From positions 67,835 through 131,834 of the forward strand of contig JADJCG010000032.1 in the NCBI GenBank assembly GCA_016703335.1: a stretch of DNA of 64,000 nucleotides, in the 5' to 3' direction. Source of the stretch: Caulobacteraceae bacterium (lineage in GTDB: Bacteria; Pseudomonadota; Alphaproteobacteria; Caulobacterales; Aquidulcibacteraceae). This document shows positions 27,454 to 36,911 of the stretch, piece by piece (position 1 is the first letter of the stretch; the number at the start of each line of letters is the position of its first letter). A program made the translations under genes and the position numbers. The notes under the pieces are model-generated. The model saw nothing but the letters and a program-made list of their open reading frames with translations, was not told the origin of the DNA and made no database searches.

Positions 27454-28402
27454 ATGCCCGTTTTTGATCTCGCACCCGGCAAGAACACGCAGCGCGGTTT
27501 TTGGGGGACGGATTTCCAACTCGTCGACGGCTACGTGCACGTCAAATCGACGGGCACGCGCTTCAAAAACGATTGGCAACTCTGGGCTGATATCTGGCGC
27601 TGGTTTACGTACTACGCCTTCGTGCGCCTGCACGGATTTTGGGCGCGTCTGACAAAGCCACGCGGCCCGCGCATCTGGTTCGCGCCGTATCGCCCGCGCC
27701 CGTGGTACATCATCTGGGCTGCTATGGTGTGGGGCGGCTTCGAGTTTGCGCCAACGCCCGAACGCGCCGATGCGGCCTTCTACTTCGAAGATCAAACCGT
27801 CGCAGAGCCACCCGCGCCGCGCCGCGCGAAGGCGTTCAACTTCGGCGTCGGCGATGTCTCAAAGACCAACGTCGCCCGCGTCATGGAAGAAGCCTTCGGC
27901 TACCCGCTCGCAATCGATCCGCTGACCTTCGTCGGCGAAGCGGTCGAGAAAGGCGAGGGCAACGGCCTGCACGACGGCCGCCTTGTCACCGCGCCACTCT
28001 CACCGGCGCCAGGCAAAGCCTATCAGCGCGTGATCAACACCGAAGGCGCCGATGGCATGGCGTGTGATCTGCGCACCGCTTGCGTTGGCGGCGAACCCGT
28101 CGTCGTGTTCGTGAAGCAAAAGCCCGCTTCAGCCCGCTTCTCGATCCAAAACACTAGCGTCGTCGTCAAAACCCGAGCAAGTTTTCTCCGCCGACGAAAT
28201 CGCGCAACTCAAGCGCTTCCTCGCAGCCATGAAACTCGATTGGGGCGGACTCGACGTCCTGCGCGAACATTCAAGTGGGCGGCTCTATGTAGTCGATGTA
28301 AACAAGACCGACACCGGCCCCGCTGTCGTTCTGAATTGGCGCGACCGTACCAAGGCGACAACGCTGCTCTCAGACGCGCTACGGGAAATGGTCAGCGCTT
28401 AA
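27454..28402 (+). pseudogene. ATP-grasp-like protein of unknown function, one frameshift
   Basis: First frame from MPVFDLAPGKNTQRGFWGTD: an aromatic-rich N-terminus with PWYIIWAAMVWGGFEFAP, then VEKGEGNGLHDGRLVTAPL and YQRVINTEGADGMACDLRTA. A shift at the AAAA/CCC run near 28170 leads to PEQVFSADEIAQLKRFLAAM, LDWGGLDVLREHSSGRLYVV and DVNKTDTGP, ending at 28402. The Lys/Glu and D-V-N-K pattern resembles the nucleotide and metal sites of ATP-grasp enzymes. About 316 codons in all. Substrate unknown. It overlaps the convergent methyltransferase gene by 11 bases. Confidence 0.65.
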
Positions 28403-29312
28403 CCGCGACCAGCCCAACCACCGCAATGCGATCCACATCCGCGTAGTCCTCGCGCTCCAGCTCTTCGCCGAACACGTCTGGGTCAATTTCGCGGTAGGTG
28501 ATGTCGAACCCGCTTAGTGCGTCGAATAACGCAGCTTTGAGTTTGTCCTCGCCGTTGACGATGGCGCTTCCGGTGTAGAGCAGGAACGCGCCGCCGCGTT
28601 CGAGGCGGCGCGCGGCTTGGTGCGCCCAAGTGAACGAAAGCTCGCCGCCATGCATGCCGCCGCCGTCGCGATAAGCGCGATGATCCGGATCAGCGATGTA
28701 AGGCGGATTGGCGATGATGAGGTCGACGTCACCGGTCACACCGGACAAGCCGCTGCATTCAACGAAGTCCGCTTCCCCGGGGGCTGCCTCGCTCCAATTC
28801 GCGTACGCAAAGCTGAGCGCGAGCGGATTGATGTCTGTCAGAATTGCGCGCGCTTGCGTGACGCGCGCAGCGGTTATTGCACCAACGCCTGAGCCAGCGC
28901 CGATGTCGACGAGCCGCTTGCGAGGCAACAGCGCAGGCAACGTTTGCTGTAGGAAACGGACAAAGCGGTAGGAATCCGGGCCGAAAAAGACGGCATCGTT
29001 TTGCGTCGTCGGAAACGCTGAGTGCGCAAAGAGATCGTCGTCTAGCGTGGACACGCGCACACGGCTGCGAAACCGGCCGCCTTCTTCATCTAGCAAATTG
29101 TTGTCGCGGAGCGTTGTGAGTAGAGCTGCGTCAATCGCCTCCGGCGCAAATGGGAGACTCCAGCCAAACACGTCGCGCAAGTCGACGGCATAACGCTTCT
29201 TTCGGTTGGCGAGCACCCTCGCGTGCGTGGCGGGCGTCGGCGTGACGAAATGATAGTGGCGCTCGCGCAAGGCAGCGAGCAGCGCACGAATTTCTCGACT
29301 CTTCTGCTTCAA
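28392..29312 (-). CDS. Class I methyltransferase, HemK/PrmC-like N-methylase domain
   Basis: About 306 residues. SAM motif LVDIGAGSGVGAITAAR, then ILTDINPLALSFAYANW and the catalytic-type DLIIANPPYIADPDHRAYRD, the NPPY motif used for N-methylation of Gln or nucleobases. The N-terminal half (KKRYAVDLRDVFGWSLPF) is an accessory domain. Start taken as TTG 29312, which overlaps the stop of the upstream redox-enzyme gene (TTGA). This indicates translational coupling. The target is unknown. Confidence 0.78.
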   Translation of the reverse strand: MKQKSREIRALLAALRERHYHFVTPTPATHARVLANRKKRYAVDLRDVFGWSLPFAPEAIDAALLTTLRDNNLLDEEGGRFRSRVRVSTLDDDLFAHSAFPTTQNDAVFFGPDSYRFVRFLQQTLPALLPRKRLVDIGAGSGVGAITAARVTQARAILTDINPLALSFAYANWSEAAPGEADFVECSGLSGVTGDVDLIIANPPYIADPDHRAYRDGGGMHGGELSFTWAHQAARRLERGGAFLLYTGSAIVNGEDKLKAALFDALSGFDITYREIDPDVFGEELEREDYADVDRIAVVGLVAVKR

Positions 29313-30226
29313 GCGGGTGCTCGTGCGCCATCTCCGCCCCAAAAGTGCGAGCGATATGCGTCGAAGCAATCCGCCCCGCACTGAAGGCGCATCAGCGCGC
29401 CTTCGGCAATATAGCGCCCAGCTTCCGGCGTCGTAGCAACGATGGAAGCAAACACTTCACGGTTCCAGGCCTCCGAGTGCTTGATATCCAGCACTGCGTG
29501 CAAATCAAAATAATGCCGGGCCTTCGCCGAAACCTTCAACCGTCGTAGCGCCTCGCTGACCAGCGTCGCGCGTCCCGGCGCTGTAAGCTCAATCACACCC
29601 AGCGCGCCAATCGCGTGATACGCATAAGCGCGATTGGTCGCGAGCGCGGCCATCGTGTTGCCGAGCGCCAGCGACGGCGCGAGCGTCGTCTCGATATGCG
29701 GCGTCACGCGCAGCGCCTGTACGAGCGCATCCAGCATCGGCCCATGCATGCCCTTGGCGTTGCCGCGCCCCATCTCATCCCAATAATTCCGCGCGAGCTC
29801 CAGCTTCGCACGCGTCGGCATCTTCACTTGCGACATGGCGACGAGATCATCGAAGCCAGCTTCGCCAGCCGCTTCCTGCTCAACGAACCAGCGCATCTCC
29901 TCAAGTGTGGCGCGCTCAGCCAACCACGGAAAGAGCGCATCGCCCTGACCCTGGCCATTCTCCTTCAGAGCCTCGAACCAAGCCACAAACGCCTGCGGCT
30001 CACGCGGCGCCATCGCGGCGCGCTCACTCTGCGCAGCGCGCGTCTGCTCGATGAACTCCCGCTCGATCACCAGCATGTTGCGCTCGTCGTCGAACGCATT
30101 ACGCCAATCACTCTGTGGAATTTGCGGCGCCAGCCGCGCACGATTCCAATGCGCGAGCTTGGCCTGCAAGGCGTGGTCGTGATGGGGATGAGGGCGGAGC
30201 CGCCCCATTAATGTCCCATCCGGCAT
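29309..30226 (-). CDS. Iron-containing redox enzyme family protein (heme-oxygenase-like diiron fold)
   Basis: A 305-residue all-helical protein of the Haem_oxygenas_2 group. Candidate metal ligands are the Glu and His of ELARNYWDEMGRGNAKGMHG, the Glu of GALGVIELTAPGRA, and the His/Asp/His of YFDLHAVLDIKHSEAW, so a diiron site looks complete. Members of this superfamily oxidise, desaturate or cleave small molecules. AGGAG lies seven bases before the ATG. It is coupled to the methyltransferase gene. Confidence 0.78.
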   Translation of the reverse strand: MPDGTLMGRLRPHPHHDHALQAKLAHWNRARLAPQIPQSDWRNAFDDERNMLVIEREFIEQTRAAQSERAAMAPREPQAFVAWFEALKENGQGQGDALFPWLAERATLEEMRWFVEQEAAGEAGFDDLVAMSQVKMPTRAKLELARNYWDEMGRGNAKGMHGPMLDALVQALRVTPHIETTLAPSLALGNTMAALATNRAYAYHAIGALGVIELTAPGRATLVSEALRRLKVSAKARHYFDLHAVLDIKHSEAWNREVFASIVATTPEAGRYIAEGALMRLQCGADCFDAYRSHFWGGDGARAPA

Positions 30227-30330
30227 GCTTCACTCCTAACGTTCGCGCTTCATGTCGGGCGCGCCCGCTTGACGGACAAGTGCACCCAAGCCTTGATGAA
30301 AACGCAACTCAATTCCAGTTCGAAGGTTTC

Positions 30331-30942
30331 ATGTCCGTTCCGCTCGACCCCGCCCTTCGCCGCGATTTAGCCCGTGCAGCATTGTCGCTGGCGGTATCCA
30401 CACCGTGGCGCGAGATGACGCTGACAAAATTAGCGGATGCGGCGAACCGGCCGGTCTCCGAATATTACGGCGCGAGCGTCGGCGAGGCGCTGGATTGTGT
30501 CGAAGAGGCGTTCGACCGCGCCATCGGTGACAATCTCGATAAACTCGATCCGGCCCAAAGCGTCCGCGACCGTTTGTTCGAACTCATCATGCGCCGCTTC
30601 GAAGCGATGGAGCCGCATCGCGCTGCAGTCATCGCCATGGAGCAGGGCGCCGACCGCGATCCAACTTTGCTAGCCGCCGCGCATCAACGTCACGTCCGCT
30701 GCGCCCGCTGGGTGCTCGCCATCGCCGGTCTGGAAGCCGACGGCATGACAGGTCAAGCCCGCGCCCAAGGTCTCGGCGTCATCATCGGCCAAGCGCGCGC
30801 CGCCTGGCGCGGCGACAGCGCTGGTGACTTCGCCAAGACTATGGCCTCGCTCGACCGCAACCTCCGCCGCGCCGAAGAAATGTTCGGCCGCTGGGCCGGC
30901 TTCGAAACCAAGCCCCGCTCAGACGACGCAACGCCTCCGTGA
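30331..30942 (+). CDS. TetR-like regulator with COQ9-like C-terminus
   Basis: A 203-residue protein with a TetR-like N-terminal HTH (REMTLTKLADAANRPVSEYY). The C-terminal helical domain (MASLDRNLRRAEEMFGRW, MEPHRAAVIAMEQGADRD) resembles alphaproteobacterial COQ9/TetR proteins. It may be a regulator or a ubiquinone-related lipid binder. GAAGG precedes the ATG at 30331; earlier in-frame starts overlap the divergent gene. The cupin gene overlaps its stop by GTGA. Confidence 0.7.
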   Translation: MSVPLDPALRRDLARAALSLAVSTPWREMTLTKLADAANRPVSEYYGASVGEALDCVEEAFDRAIGDNLDKLDPAQSVRDRLFELIMRRFEAMEPHRAAVIAMEQGADRDPTLLAAAHQRHVRCARWVLAIAGLEADGMTGQARAQGLGVIIGQARAAWRGDSAGDFAKTMASLDRNLRRAEEMFGRWAGFETKPRSDDATPP

Positions 30943-31283
30943 CAAAACTCGTTGCGATCACAGGCGCTGGGCCGCGCGAGGAAAAGCCGGTCGACGCTGA
31001 TCGTCTGGTCGAAGGTTCACCGCGCACCATTTCAACGCTCGACTACGCGCGCGACGACAAAGTCTTCGCCGGCGAATGGAGCGCGAGTGTAGGCGCCTGG
31101 CGTGTCAAATACGAAGAATGGGAATTTTGCCACGTGCTCGCGGGCGTGTGCGAACTCGTTCCTGATGGCGGCGTAGCGCAGCGCTACAGCGCAGGCGATA
31201 GCTTCATCATCGAGCCTGGATTCAGCGGCGTGTGGCGCGTCATCGAGCCGATGAAGAAGCGCTACGTCGTTCGCTACGACTGA
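30939..31283 (+). CDS. Cupin domain protein (DUF861-like)
   Basis: A 114-residue single cupin barrel: VGAWRVKYEEWEFCHVLAGV and YSAGDSFIIEPGFSGVWRVI, the (S)-ureidoglycine aminohydrolase/EutQ-like cupin_3 pattern. Start is GTG overlapping the TetR-like gene. Likely co-expressed with it. Ligand unknown. Confidence 0.8.
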   Translation: MTKLVAITGAGPREEKPVDADRLVEGSPRTISTLDYARDDKVFAGEWSASVGAWRVKYEEWEFCHVLAGVCELVPDGGVAQRYSAGDSFIIEPGFSGVWRVIEPMKKRYVVRYD

Positions 31284-31398
31284 ACTGCACTTTCACTGCA
31301 AAACATGTGCGTGCAGCGCTTGTGTTAACCCCTCGGTTAGCACTTGTTTACGCTTAGCGCGCAAAGATTGACGCGCATTAGCCAAGAAGGCGCCGCTC

Positions 31399-31611
31399 AT
31401 GTTCAAGATTGCCGCGATTGAACTGAAGCAGAACTTCCGCTCGTTGTTGGACGCAAATTGGCGCGCGCTAGCCGGCCTCGCGTTCATGGTCTTGGCGATG
31501 GTCTCAATCCAATACGACGAGCACCTCGCGCCCGAGCTCAACCGCCTGAACGACGGCTTCTCGCACGTGGCCATGGATTTCTCGAAGAAGCTCTCGAGCT
31601 TCACGCTCTAA
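31399..31611 (+). CDS. Small single-span membrane protein
   Basis: A 70-residue protein with one hydrophobic segment (ALAGLAFMVLAMVSIQYD) between a basic N-terminus (FKIAAIELKQNFRSLLDANW) and an amphipathic C-terminus (FSHVAMDFSKKLSSF). AAGG lies upstream of the ATG. Family not recognised; the gene ends 14 bases before the convergent DHFR-family gene. Confidence 0.5.
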   Translation: MFKIAAIELKQNFRSLLDANWRALAGLAFMVLAMVSIQYDEHLAPELNRLNDGFSHVAMDFSKKLSSFTL

Positions 31612-31625
31612 GGCGCAGGGCCCCG

Positions 31626-32306
31626 CTAGCATTCGCGTTTCATCTTCTCGCGGCGCGCCAATTCAGCCTTTGACGGATTTTCCGCGCCTCGGATCGTCAT
31701 GTGCTGCACCTCGCCGTTCGGCACGTAGGTCGCAGCGATTAAGCCGGCTGGCGAGACCTTGCTGTGGGTGAGCTTGTAAGCGGCGGCTTGGCTGGAAGCG
31801 TCGAACAAGCGTTTGCCCTTGCCCAGCAGCACCGGGAACGTGAAGACCTTGATCTCGTCGACCAAACCTGCGGCGAGCAGGGCGTGCACGAGTTCTGTGC
31901 TGCCTTGGGTCACCAGCGCCGGCCCGTCGCCCTGCTTCAGTTTTGCGACATCCTCGACGCCGCCAAGCACAACAGTGTTGACCCAACTCGTATCGACATC
32001 CCCAGCGCGCCGCGTCGCCACGTATTTGGTGATGCGGTTGAACTGTTTCGCGATCTCGTCGTCCGGTCCGCCCTCGGCATAAGGCCAATGCGCCGCGAAA
32101 ATCTCATACGTCTTGCGCCCTAGAAGCAGATCGTACGGCTGGCCAAACAGCGCCCCGATTTCCTCGCCGAACACCGGATCGGTGTCCGCCATCGGCGCGA
32201 CCCAGCCGCCATACTTGAAGCCACCCGTCGGATCCTCATCCGGCCCACCCGGTCCCTGCATGACGCCGTCCATGGACACAAACGCGCCGACGATTACCTT
32301 ACGCAT
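31626..32306 (-). CDS. Dihydrofolate reductase family protein (RibD C-terminal-like)
   Basis: A 226-residue RibD_C/DHFR-fold protein: KVIVGAFVSMDGVMQGPGGP, YDLLLGRKTYEIFAAHWPYA, LVTQGSTELVHALLAAGLVD and VFPVLLGKGKRLFD-like FTFPVLLGKGKRLFD. AAGGAG precedes the ATG. NADPH-dependent reductase activity is likely; the substrate is unknown. Confidence 0.87.
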   Translation of the reverse strand: MRKVIVGAFVSMDGVMQGPGGPDEDPTGGFKYGGWVAPMADTDPVFGEEIGALFGQPYDLLLGRKTYEIFAAHWPYAEGGPDDEIAKQFNRITKYVATRRAGDVDTSWVNTVVLGGVEDVAKLKQGDGPALVTQGSTELVHALLAAGLVDEIKVFTFPVLLGKGKRLFDASSQAAAYKLTHSKVSPAGLIAATYVPNGEVQHMTIRGAENPSKAELARREKMKREC

Positions 32307-32407
32307 GGCAGTCTCCTTGGTTGTTCATAGGACGAACGTCCGACGCCCATCCCGACATCATCGGGCGTCGGGAACTTTAACGTCTTGGCGAGCGGTGCGG
32401 TTCAAAT

Positions 32408-33885
32408 ATGCCGCCAATGCAGCATTACGACCTCATCGTCATTGGCTCCGGTCCCGCGGGCAGGCGCGCGGCGGTGCAGGCCGCCAAGTTCAGAAGACCG
32501 TGCTCGTGATCGAGCGTGGCCGCCGCGTCGGCGGCGTTTGTGTCCACACCGGAACGATCCCGTCGAAGACGTTGCGCGAGACGGTGCTGAATTTGTCGGG
32601 CTGGCGCGAGCGGGGCTTCTACGGCCGCGCCCACCGCAACAAAGCCGACATCACCGCCGAAGACCTCCGCCGCCGACTCCACATCACGCTCGACCACGAA
32701 GTCGAAGTGCTGGAGCACCAATTCGCGCGCAACAACGTCACATGGGTGTCCGGCGATGCGCGCTTCCTCGACCCGAACGCCGTCGAAGTCGTCGGCGAAC
32801 GTGGCGACGTCCGCCACTTCCACGGCGATCGCATCATCCTCGCTGTCGGCACCACGCCCTATCGCCCGCCGCATATCCCGTTCGATGGCGAGACCGTTGT
32901 CGACGCCGACGAAATCCTCGAACTGAAGCGCCTCCCGCGCTCGCTCGCCGTCATCGGCGCCAGCGTTATCGGCATTGAGTACGCGACGATCTTCTCGGCG
33001 CTCGACGTGAAGGTCACGGTGATCGAGCCCGGCCCAAGCCTGCTCAGCTTCGTCGATCGCGAACTGGTCGATGAGTTCATCCACGATCTCCGCGATCGCG
33101 GCGTGATCCTCCGCTTCAACAGCAAAGCCGTCAGCGTCGAAAAACTCGGCCCCGAGAGCTGCCTCGTGCAGCTGGAAGATCAACGCCAAATCTTCGCCGA
33201 CATGGTGCTCTTCGCTGCAGGCCGCGTTGGCTCAACCGCTTCGCTGAACCTCGACGCAGCAGGCCTCGCCGCCGACGATCGCGGCCGCATCCTTGCGGAC
33301 AAAGCCAACTTCCGCACCATCGTCCCGCACATCTACGCTGTCGGCGACGTCATCGGCTTTCCAAGCCTCGCCTCGACCTCGATGGAGCAGGGCCGCATCG
33401 CCGCCTGTCATGCCTTCGGCGCTGAAGCACATGCGCCGCCGGAATTCTTTCCGTACGGCATCTACTCGGTCCCGGAAATTTCCACGATCGGGATGACCGA
33501 AGAGCAAGTGCGCGAGAAGCGCATCCCATACGAGACCGGCATCGCGCGTTTCCGCGAAACCTCGCGCGGTCACATCATGGGGCTGAATTCCGGCTTCATG
33601 AAAATGATCTTCGATCTCAACACGCGCCGCTTGCTCGGCGTGCACATCGTCGGCGAGGGCGCGACCGAGCTGATCCACATCGGCCAAGCAGTGCTCAACC
33701 TCGATGGCGGACTCGACTATTTCGTCGAGAACACCTTCAACTACCCAACGCTCGCCGAAGCCTACAAGATCGCCGCGCTCGACGCCTTCAACCGCATGCC
33801 CGCGCGCGAAACGTCAGCCGTACACGATCTGCAAGAATTGGCCGCCATGGCCGTCGAGCGCATCAACCGCGCAGCACGAAGCTAG
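32408..33885 (+). pseudogene. sthA: Soluble pyridine nucleotide transhydrogenase SthA, one frameshift
   Basis: Si-specific NAD(P)+ transhydrogenase, an FAD enzyme balancing NADPH and NADH. From ATG 32408 (or 32417) the N-terminus reads YDLIVIGSGPAGRRAAVQAA. After a one-base shift near 32490 the rest follows in another frame: TVLVIERGRRVGGVCVHTGT (only one Cys, as in SthA rather than disulfide reductases), the NAD motif VIGASVIGIEYATIFSALDV, HIYAVGDVIGFPSLAS and the dimer domain GEGATELIHIGQAVL. About 490 codons. It overlaps the convergent RimK-type gene by 4 bases. Confidence 0.87.
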
Positions 33886-34946
33886 GCCAGCGGCTTACGC
33901 CGCTTGCGCGCTGGTGCGGGGACGAGCGCCATATCTTCTACCAAGCCTTCAACGGTCGGCGTCTTGATCGCGCCGAACATCGCGCGCGCCGCCTTGTCTA
34001 TCGCCTTTTCCCAGCGCTCTGAGTGGCGCACCGGCAAACCGAACTTGCGGCCCATCGCCAGAAACACGAGTTCCGGCACGTCGATCGCGCACGCCTTCTC
34101 AAGCCCTTGGAAGCCAGGCGCCGAGTTCGCTTCGCAAATCCGATAGCCGTCTTTGTCGAACAGAATGTCGATGCCGGCGATGTCGAGCTTCAGTTCGCGC
34201 GCCACTTGCACGGCAAGCTCTGCCATTTCGGGCGTCGGCACAAACGGCTTGCCGCTACCGCCCAGTGAGATGTTCGACTTGAAGCCGCCGTCGTTCGATT
34301 GGCGCTCCATCGCGGCCACCACGCGGCCGTCAATCACCAGCACGCGCACGTCGCGGCCGTGGCTGGCCTTGATGTATTGCTGAAACAGAAAGTCCGACGC
34401 CGCCGTCGCGCCATCAAGCAGGGCCGCGAGATCATCGAAATCACCGCGACTGTTGCAGAGCACGACGCCAGCGCCGCGCGTGCCGCGCAGCTTCTTCACA
34501 ACGACAGGAAAGCCCAACTCGCGTTCGACGAGATCAACGTCAGCCGGGAACTTCCCAAGGATCGTTTTCGGGATCGGCAGCTTCGCGCCCGCCAACACCT
34601 GCAACGTGTGCAGCTTGTCCGCGACCGACTCCACAGCCGCGGGGCTGTTCGCAATTGCGACACCTTGGCGTTCGAAGTGGCGCAACACGGCGAGCGTAAA
34701 ATAGCTCGTCTCACTGCCGCAGCGGGGAATGATGAGGTCAGGCTTGTAAAGCTCGCGGCCCTGATAGATGGCCGACCAGCCGTGCTTCGAATCGACCACC
34801 AGATCGAACTCGCTCGGCTTCAGCACCAGCAGCTCGATATCGAGCGCGCGCGCGGCTTCCTGAAAGCGCACCACCTCGGCCGCTTCGGGGACGTCAGGGC
34901 CCAAGTCCCTATTGAAAAACAGCCAGCAGCGCACGGCGATCCCCAT
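33882..34946 (-). CDS. RimK family alpha-L-glutamate ligase-like ATP-grasp protein
   Basis: A 354-residue ATP-grasp enzyme: LIIPRCGSETSYFTLAVLRH, DKLHTLQVLAGAKLPIPKTI, ATP loop FPVVVKKLRGTRGAGVVLC, RDVRVLVIDGRVVAAMER and metal site AGIDILFDKDGYRICEANSA. RimK adds Glu residues to ribosomal protein S6; other members make peptide-like cofactors. The C-terminal basic tail is unusual for the family. Acceptor unknown. Confidence 0.85.
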   Translation of the reverse strand: MGIAVRCWLFFNRDLGPDVPEAAEVVRFQEAARALDIELLVLKPSEFDLVVDSKHGWSAIYQGRELYKPDLIIPRCGSETSYFTLAVLRHFERQGVAIANSPAAVESVADKLHTLQVLAGAKLPIPKTILGKFPADVDLVERELGFPVVVKKLRGTRGAGVVLCNSRGDFDDLAALLDGATAASDFLFQQYIKASHGRDVRVLVIDGRVVAAMERQSNDGGFKSNISLGGSGKPFVPTPEMAELAVQVARELKLDIAGIDILFDKDGYRICEANSAPGFQGLEKACAIDVPELVFLAMGRKFGLPVRHSERWEKAIDKAARAMFGAIKTPTVEGLVEDMALVPAPARKRRKPLA

Positions 34947-35025
34947 ACAAGCGCGTTAAGCGACTACGCGGAGAGAGACGATTTTGTTCCCAGGCGGTTC
35001 GGCAGATGCTCCAGCCAGATGATAC

Positions 35026-35099
35026 GGGCCGGACGCAACGCTTATGTGACGGGGGTAGTTCGTCGCGTCGGTCCGGCCCGCGACCCGCTATCGCGCGGG
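35026..35099 (+). other. Overlapping inverted repeats upstream of the dioxygenase gene
   Basis: GGGCCGGAC (35026-35034) pairs with GTCCGGCCC (35071-35079). A second stem CCCGCG (35077-35082) / CGCGGG (35094-35099) shares the CCC, so the two hairpins are mutually exclusive. They lie in the 235-base gap between the RimK-type gene and the dioxygenase gene. A run of seven T follows at 35162-35168. No gene is seen in this gap. Confidence 0.3.
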
Positions 35100-35181
35100 C
35101 CTGTCTCTCAGCATCAATGATGTAAGCTAACGTTGGCGCGTCTGCGGATGTGAACGCCCACTTTTTTTGTTATGAGTCATT

Positions 35182-36162
35182 ATGCCGAACGTTGAAACAT
35201 TGCCGGTTATCAATGTCGCGCCATTGATCGCGGGCGATGACGCAACGCATGTTGCACAAGAGATCGGCGCCGCGTGCCGGAGCCTAGGTTTCTTCTATGT
35301 GACCGGCCACGCGATCAGCGCCGATACGCTAAGCGCGCTTGATGTGGCCAGCCGCAAGTTCTTCGCGCTACCAGAAGCCGAGAAAATGAAGATCGCGATG
35401 GCGCGCGGCGGGCGTGCATGGCGCGGCTATTTTCCCGTCGGTGGCGAACTCACCAGCGGCAAGCCGGATCTGAAGCAGGGGCTCTATTTCGGCGAAGAAC
35501 TCGGCGCTGATGATGCGCGTGTCCGCGCTGGACTCGCGCTGCATGGCGCAAACCTGTTTCCCGATGCCGTTCCCGAGATAAGGCCCGCAGTGCTCCGCTT
35601 CATGGACGAAGCAACGCGCTCCGCGCACGCGATCATGGAAGGCGTCGCGCTGAGCCTTGGTCTTGACGCGCAGTATTTCCGGCGCACTTACACCGCTGAT
35701 CCAACTTTGCTCTTCCGCGTGTTCGAATATCCCGAAGGCGACAGCGAAGGCTGGGGCGTCGGCGAACACACCGATTACGGATTGCTGACGCTGCTCGCGC
35801 AGGACGAAAACGGCGGCCTGCAAGTGAAGACGCCAAACGGTTGGATCGAAGCGCCGTCGATCGAAGGCGCGCTCGTCTGCAACATCGGCGATATGCTCGA
35901 TCGTCTCACGGGCGGCGTCTATCGCTCGACGCCCCACCGCGTGCGCAACGTCAGCGGCAAAAGCAGACTCTCGTTTCCGTTCTTCTTTGATCCAGGCTGG
36001 AACGCTGAGATCGTCCCGCTGCCGGCGCATGCCAACGCACACGACGACAGCCGCGAACGCTGGGACCAAGCCAACGTGCACGCATTCAGCGGTACGTACG
36101 GCGAGTACCTGCTGAGCAAAGTCTCGAAGGTGTTTCCAGAGTTGGCGCGGGATGTCGGCTAG
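35182..36162 (+). CDS. Isopenicillin N synthase family 2OG/Fe(II) dioxygenase
   Basis: A 326-residue oxygenase: N-terminal DIOX_N domain (LPVINVAPLIAGDDATHVAQ, LGFFYVTGHAIS) and the jelly-roll core with the iron ligands HTD in GVGEHTDYGLLTLLAQDENG. The distal His is in STPHRVRNVSGKSRLSFPFF, whose Arg-x-Ser binds 2-oxoglutarate. Relatives act on amino acids or secondary metabolites; the substrate is unknown. It overlaps the convergent queE by 4 bases. Confidence 0.87.
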   Translation: MPNVETLPVINVAPLIAGDDATHVAQEIGAACRSLGFFYVTGHAISADTLSALDVASRKFFALPEAEKMKIAMARGGRAWRGYFPVGGELTSGKPDLKQGLYFGEELGADDARVRAGLALHGANLFPDAVPEIRPAVLRFMDEATRSAHAIMEGVALSLGLDAQYFRRTYTADPTLLFRVFEYPEGDSEGWGVGEHTDYGLLTLLAQDENGGLQVKTPNGWIEAPSIEGALVCNIGDMLDRLTGGVYRSTPHRVRNVSGKSRLSFPFFFDPGWNAEIVPLPAHANAHDDSRERWDQANVHAFSGTYGEYLLSKVSKVFPELARDVG

Positions 36163-36911
36163 ACGCCGCGCTTCTGCCCGAAGAGATGGATATGCAGGCG
36201 GTCTGAATAGTTGAAGCCGTGCGCGATCACGGCATCCGCGAGCAGCGCCCCACGCGCGCGAACGCCTTCAGAGGTCGTACCTTCCGGCATGATATAAATC
36301 CGCGGCGCCGGGACGCCGTAGAGATCCGCAATCTCGGCGGCCGTCTCGATGTCGCGCACGTCCTTCGCGACGAATTTCAAGAACGCGCCTGGAAGCTGCG
36401 CATAGCGTCGCAACGCATCGGGCTTCAGCGCGAGCTCAGCATCATTCCCCGAGTGCGCCAATTTCGGCGACACGACAAAATAATCGATGCGATCGATCAG
36501 GGCATCGCTCGGAACAATGGAGCCGTTGGTTTCAATCTCAACCAAATGCCGATGATCGTGCTCACGCAGCGCATCAATCATCTCGACCAGCGCATCCGTC
36601 TGCAGCAGCGGTTCGCCACCCGTGATAACAACGCCTTCGCTTGGCAGCGCCCGGATACGATCCGCCGTCTCGGCCGCGCCAAGCTTGATCATCTCCGCGC
36701 TAGGCTCAAACTTCTTGCCGCTCTCATGTGCAAACGGCGTGCCCACCCAATTCCACGTATAGGCCGTGTCGCACCACACGCAGTGCAGATTGCATCCGGA
36801 AAGCCGCACAAACGTACGCGGCCGGCCGAGCGCCGGGCCTTCGCCTTGGATGGATCGGAAGATTTCAGGCTCGCCCTGGTCGTTGCGCGCGAGCTTGAGA
36901 CTGGCGCTCAT
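36159..36911 (-). CDS. queE: 7-carboxy-7-deazaguanine synthase QueE
   Basis: Radical SAM enzyme of the queuosine/7-deazapurine pathway. The cluster motif is CNLHCVWC (Cys40, Cys44, Cys47), preceded by IFRSIQGEGPALGRPRTFVR; GVVITGGEPLLQ and VEIETNGSIVPS follow. At 250 residues it is typical. Its ATG overlaps the stop of the actin-like ATPase gene. queC and queD are not in the window. Confidence 0.92.
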   Translation of the reverse strand: MSASLKLARNDQGEPEIFRSIQGEGPALGRPRTFVRLSGCNLHCVWCDTAYTWNWVGTPFAHESGKKFEPSAEMIKLGAAETADRIRALPSEGVVITGGEPLLQTDALVEMIDALREHDHRHLVEIETNGSIVPSDALIDRIDYFVVSPKLAHSGNDAELALKPDALRRYAQLPGAFLKFVAKDVRDIETAAEIADLYGVPAPRIYIMPEGTTSEGVRARGALLADAVIAHGFNYSDRLHIHLFGQKRGV

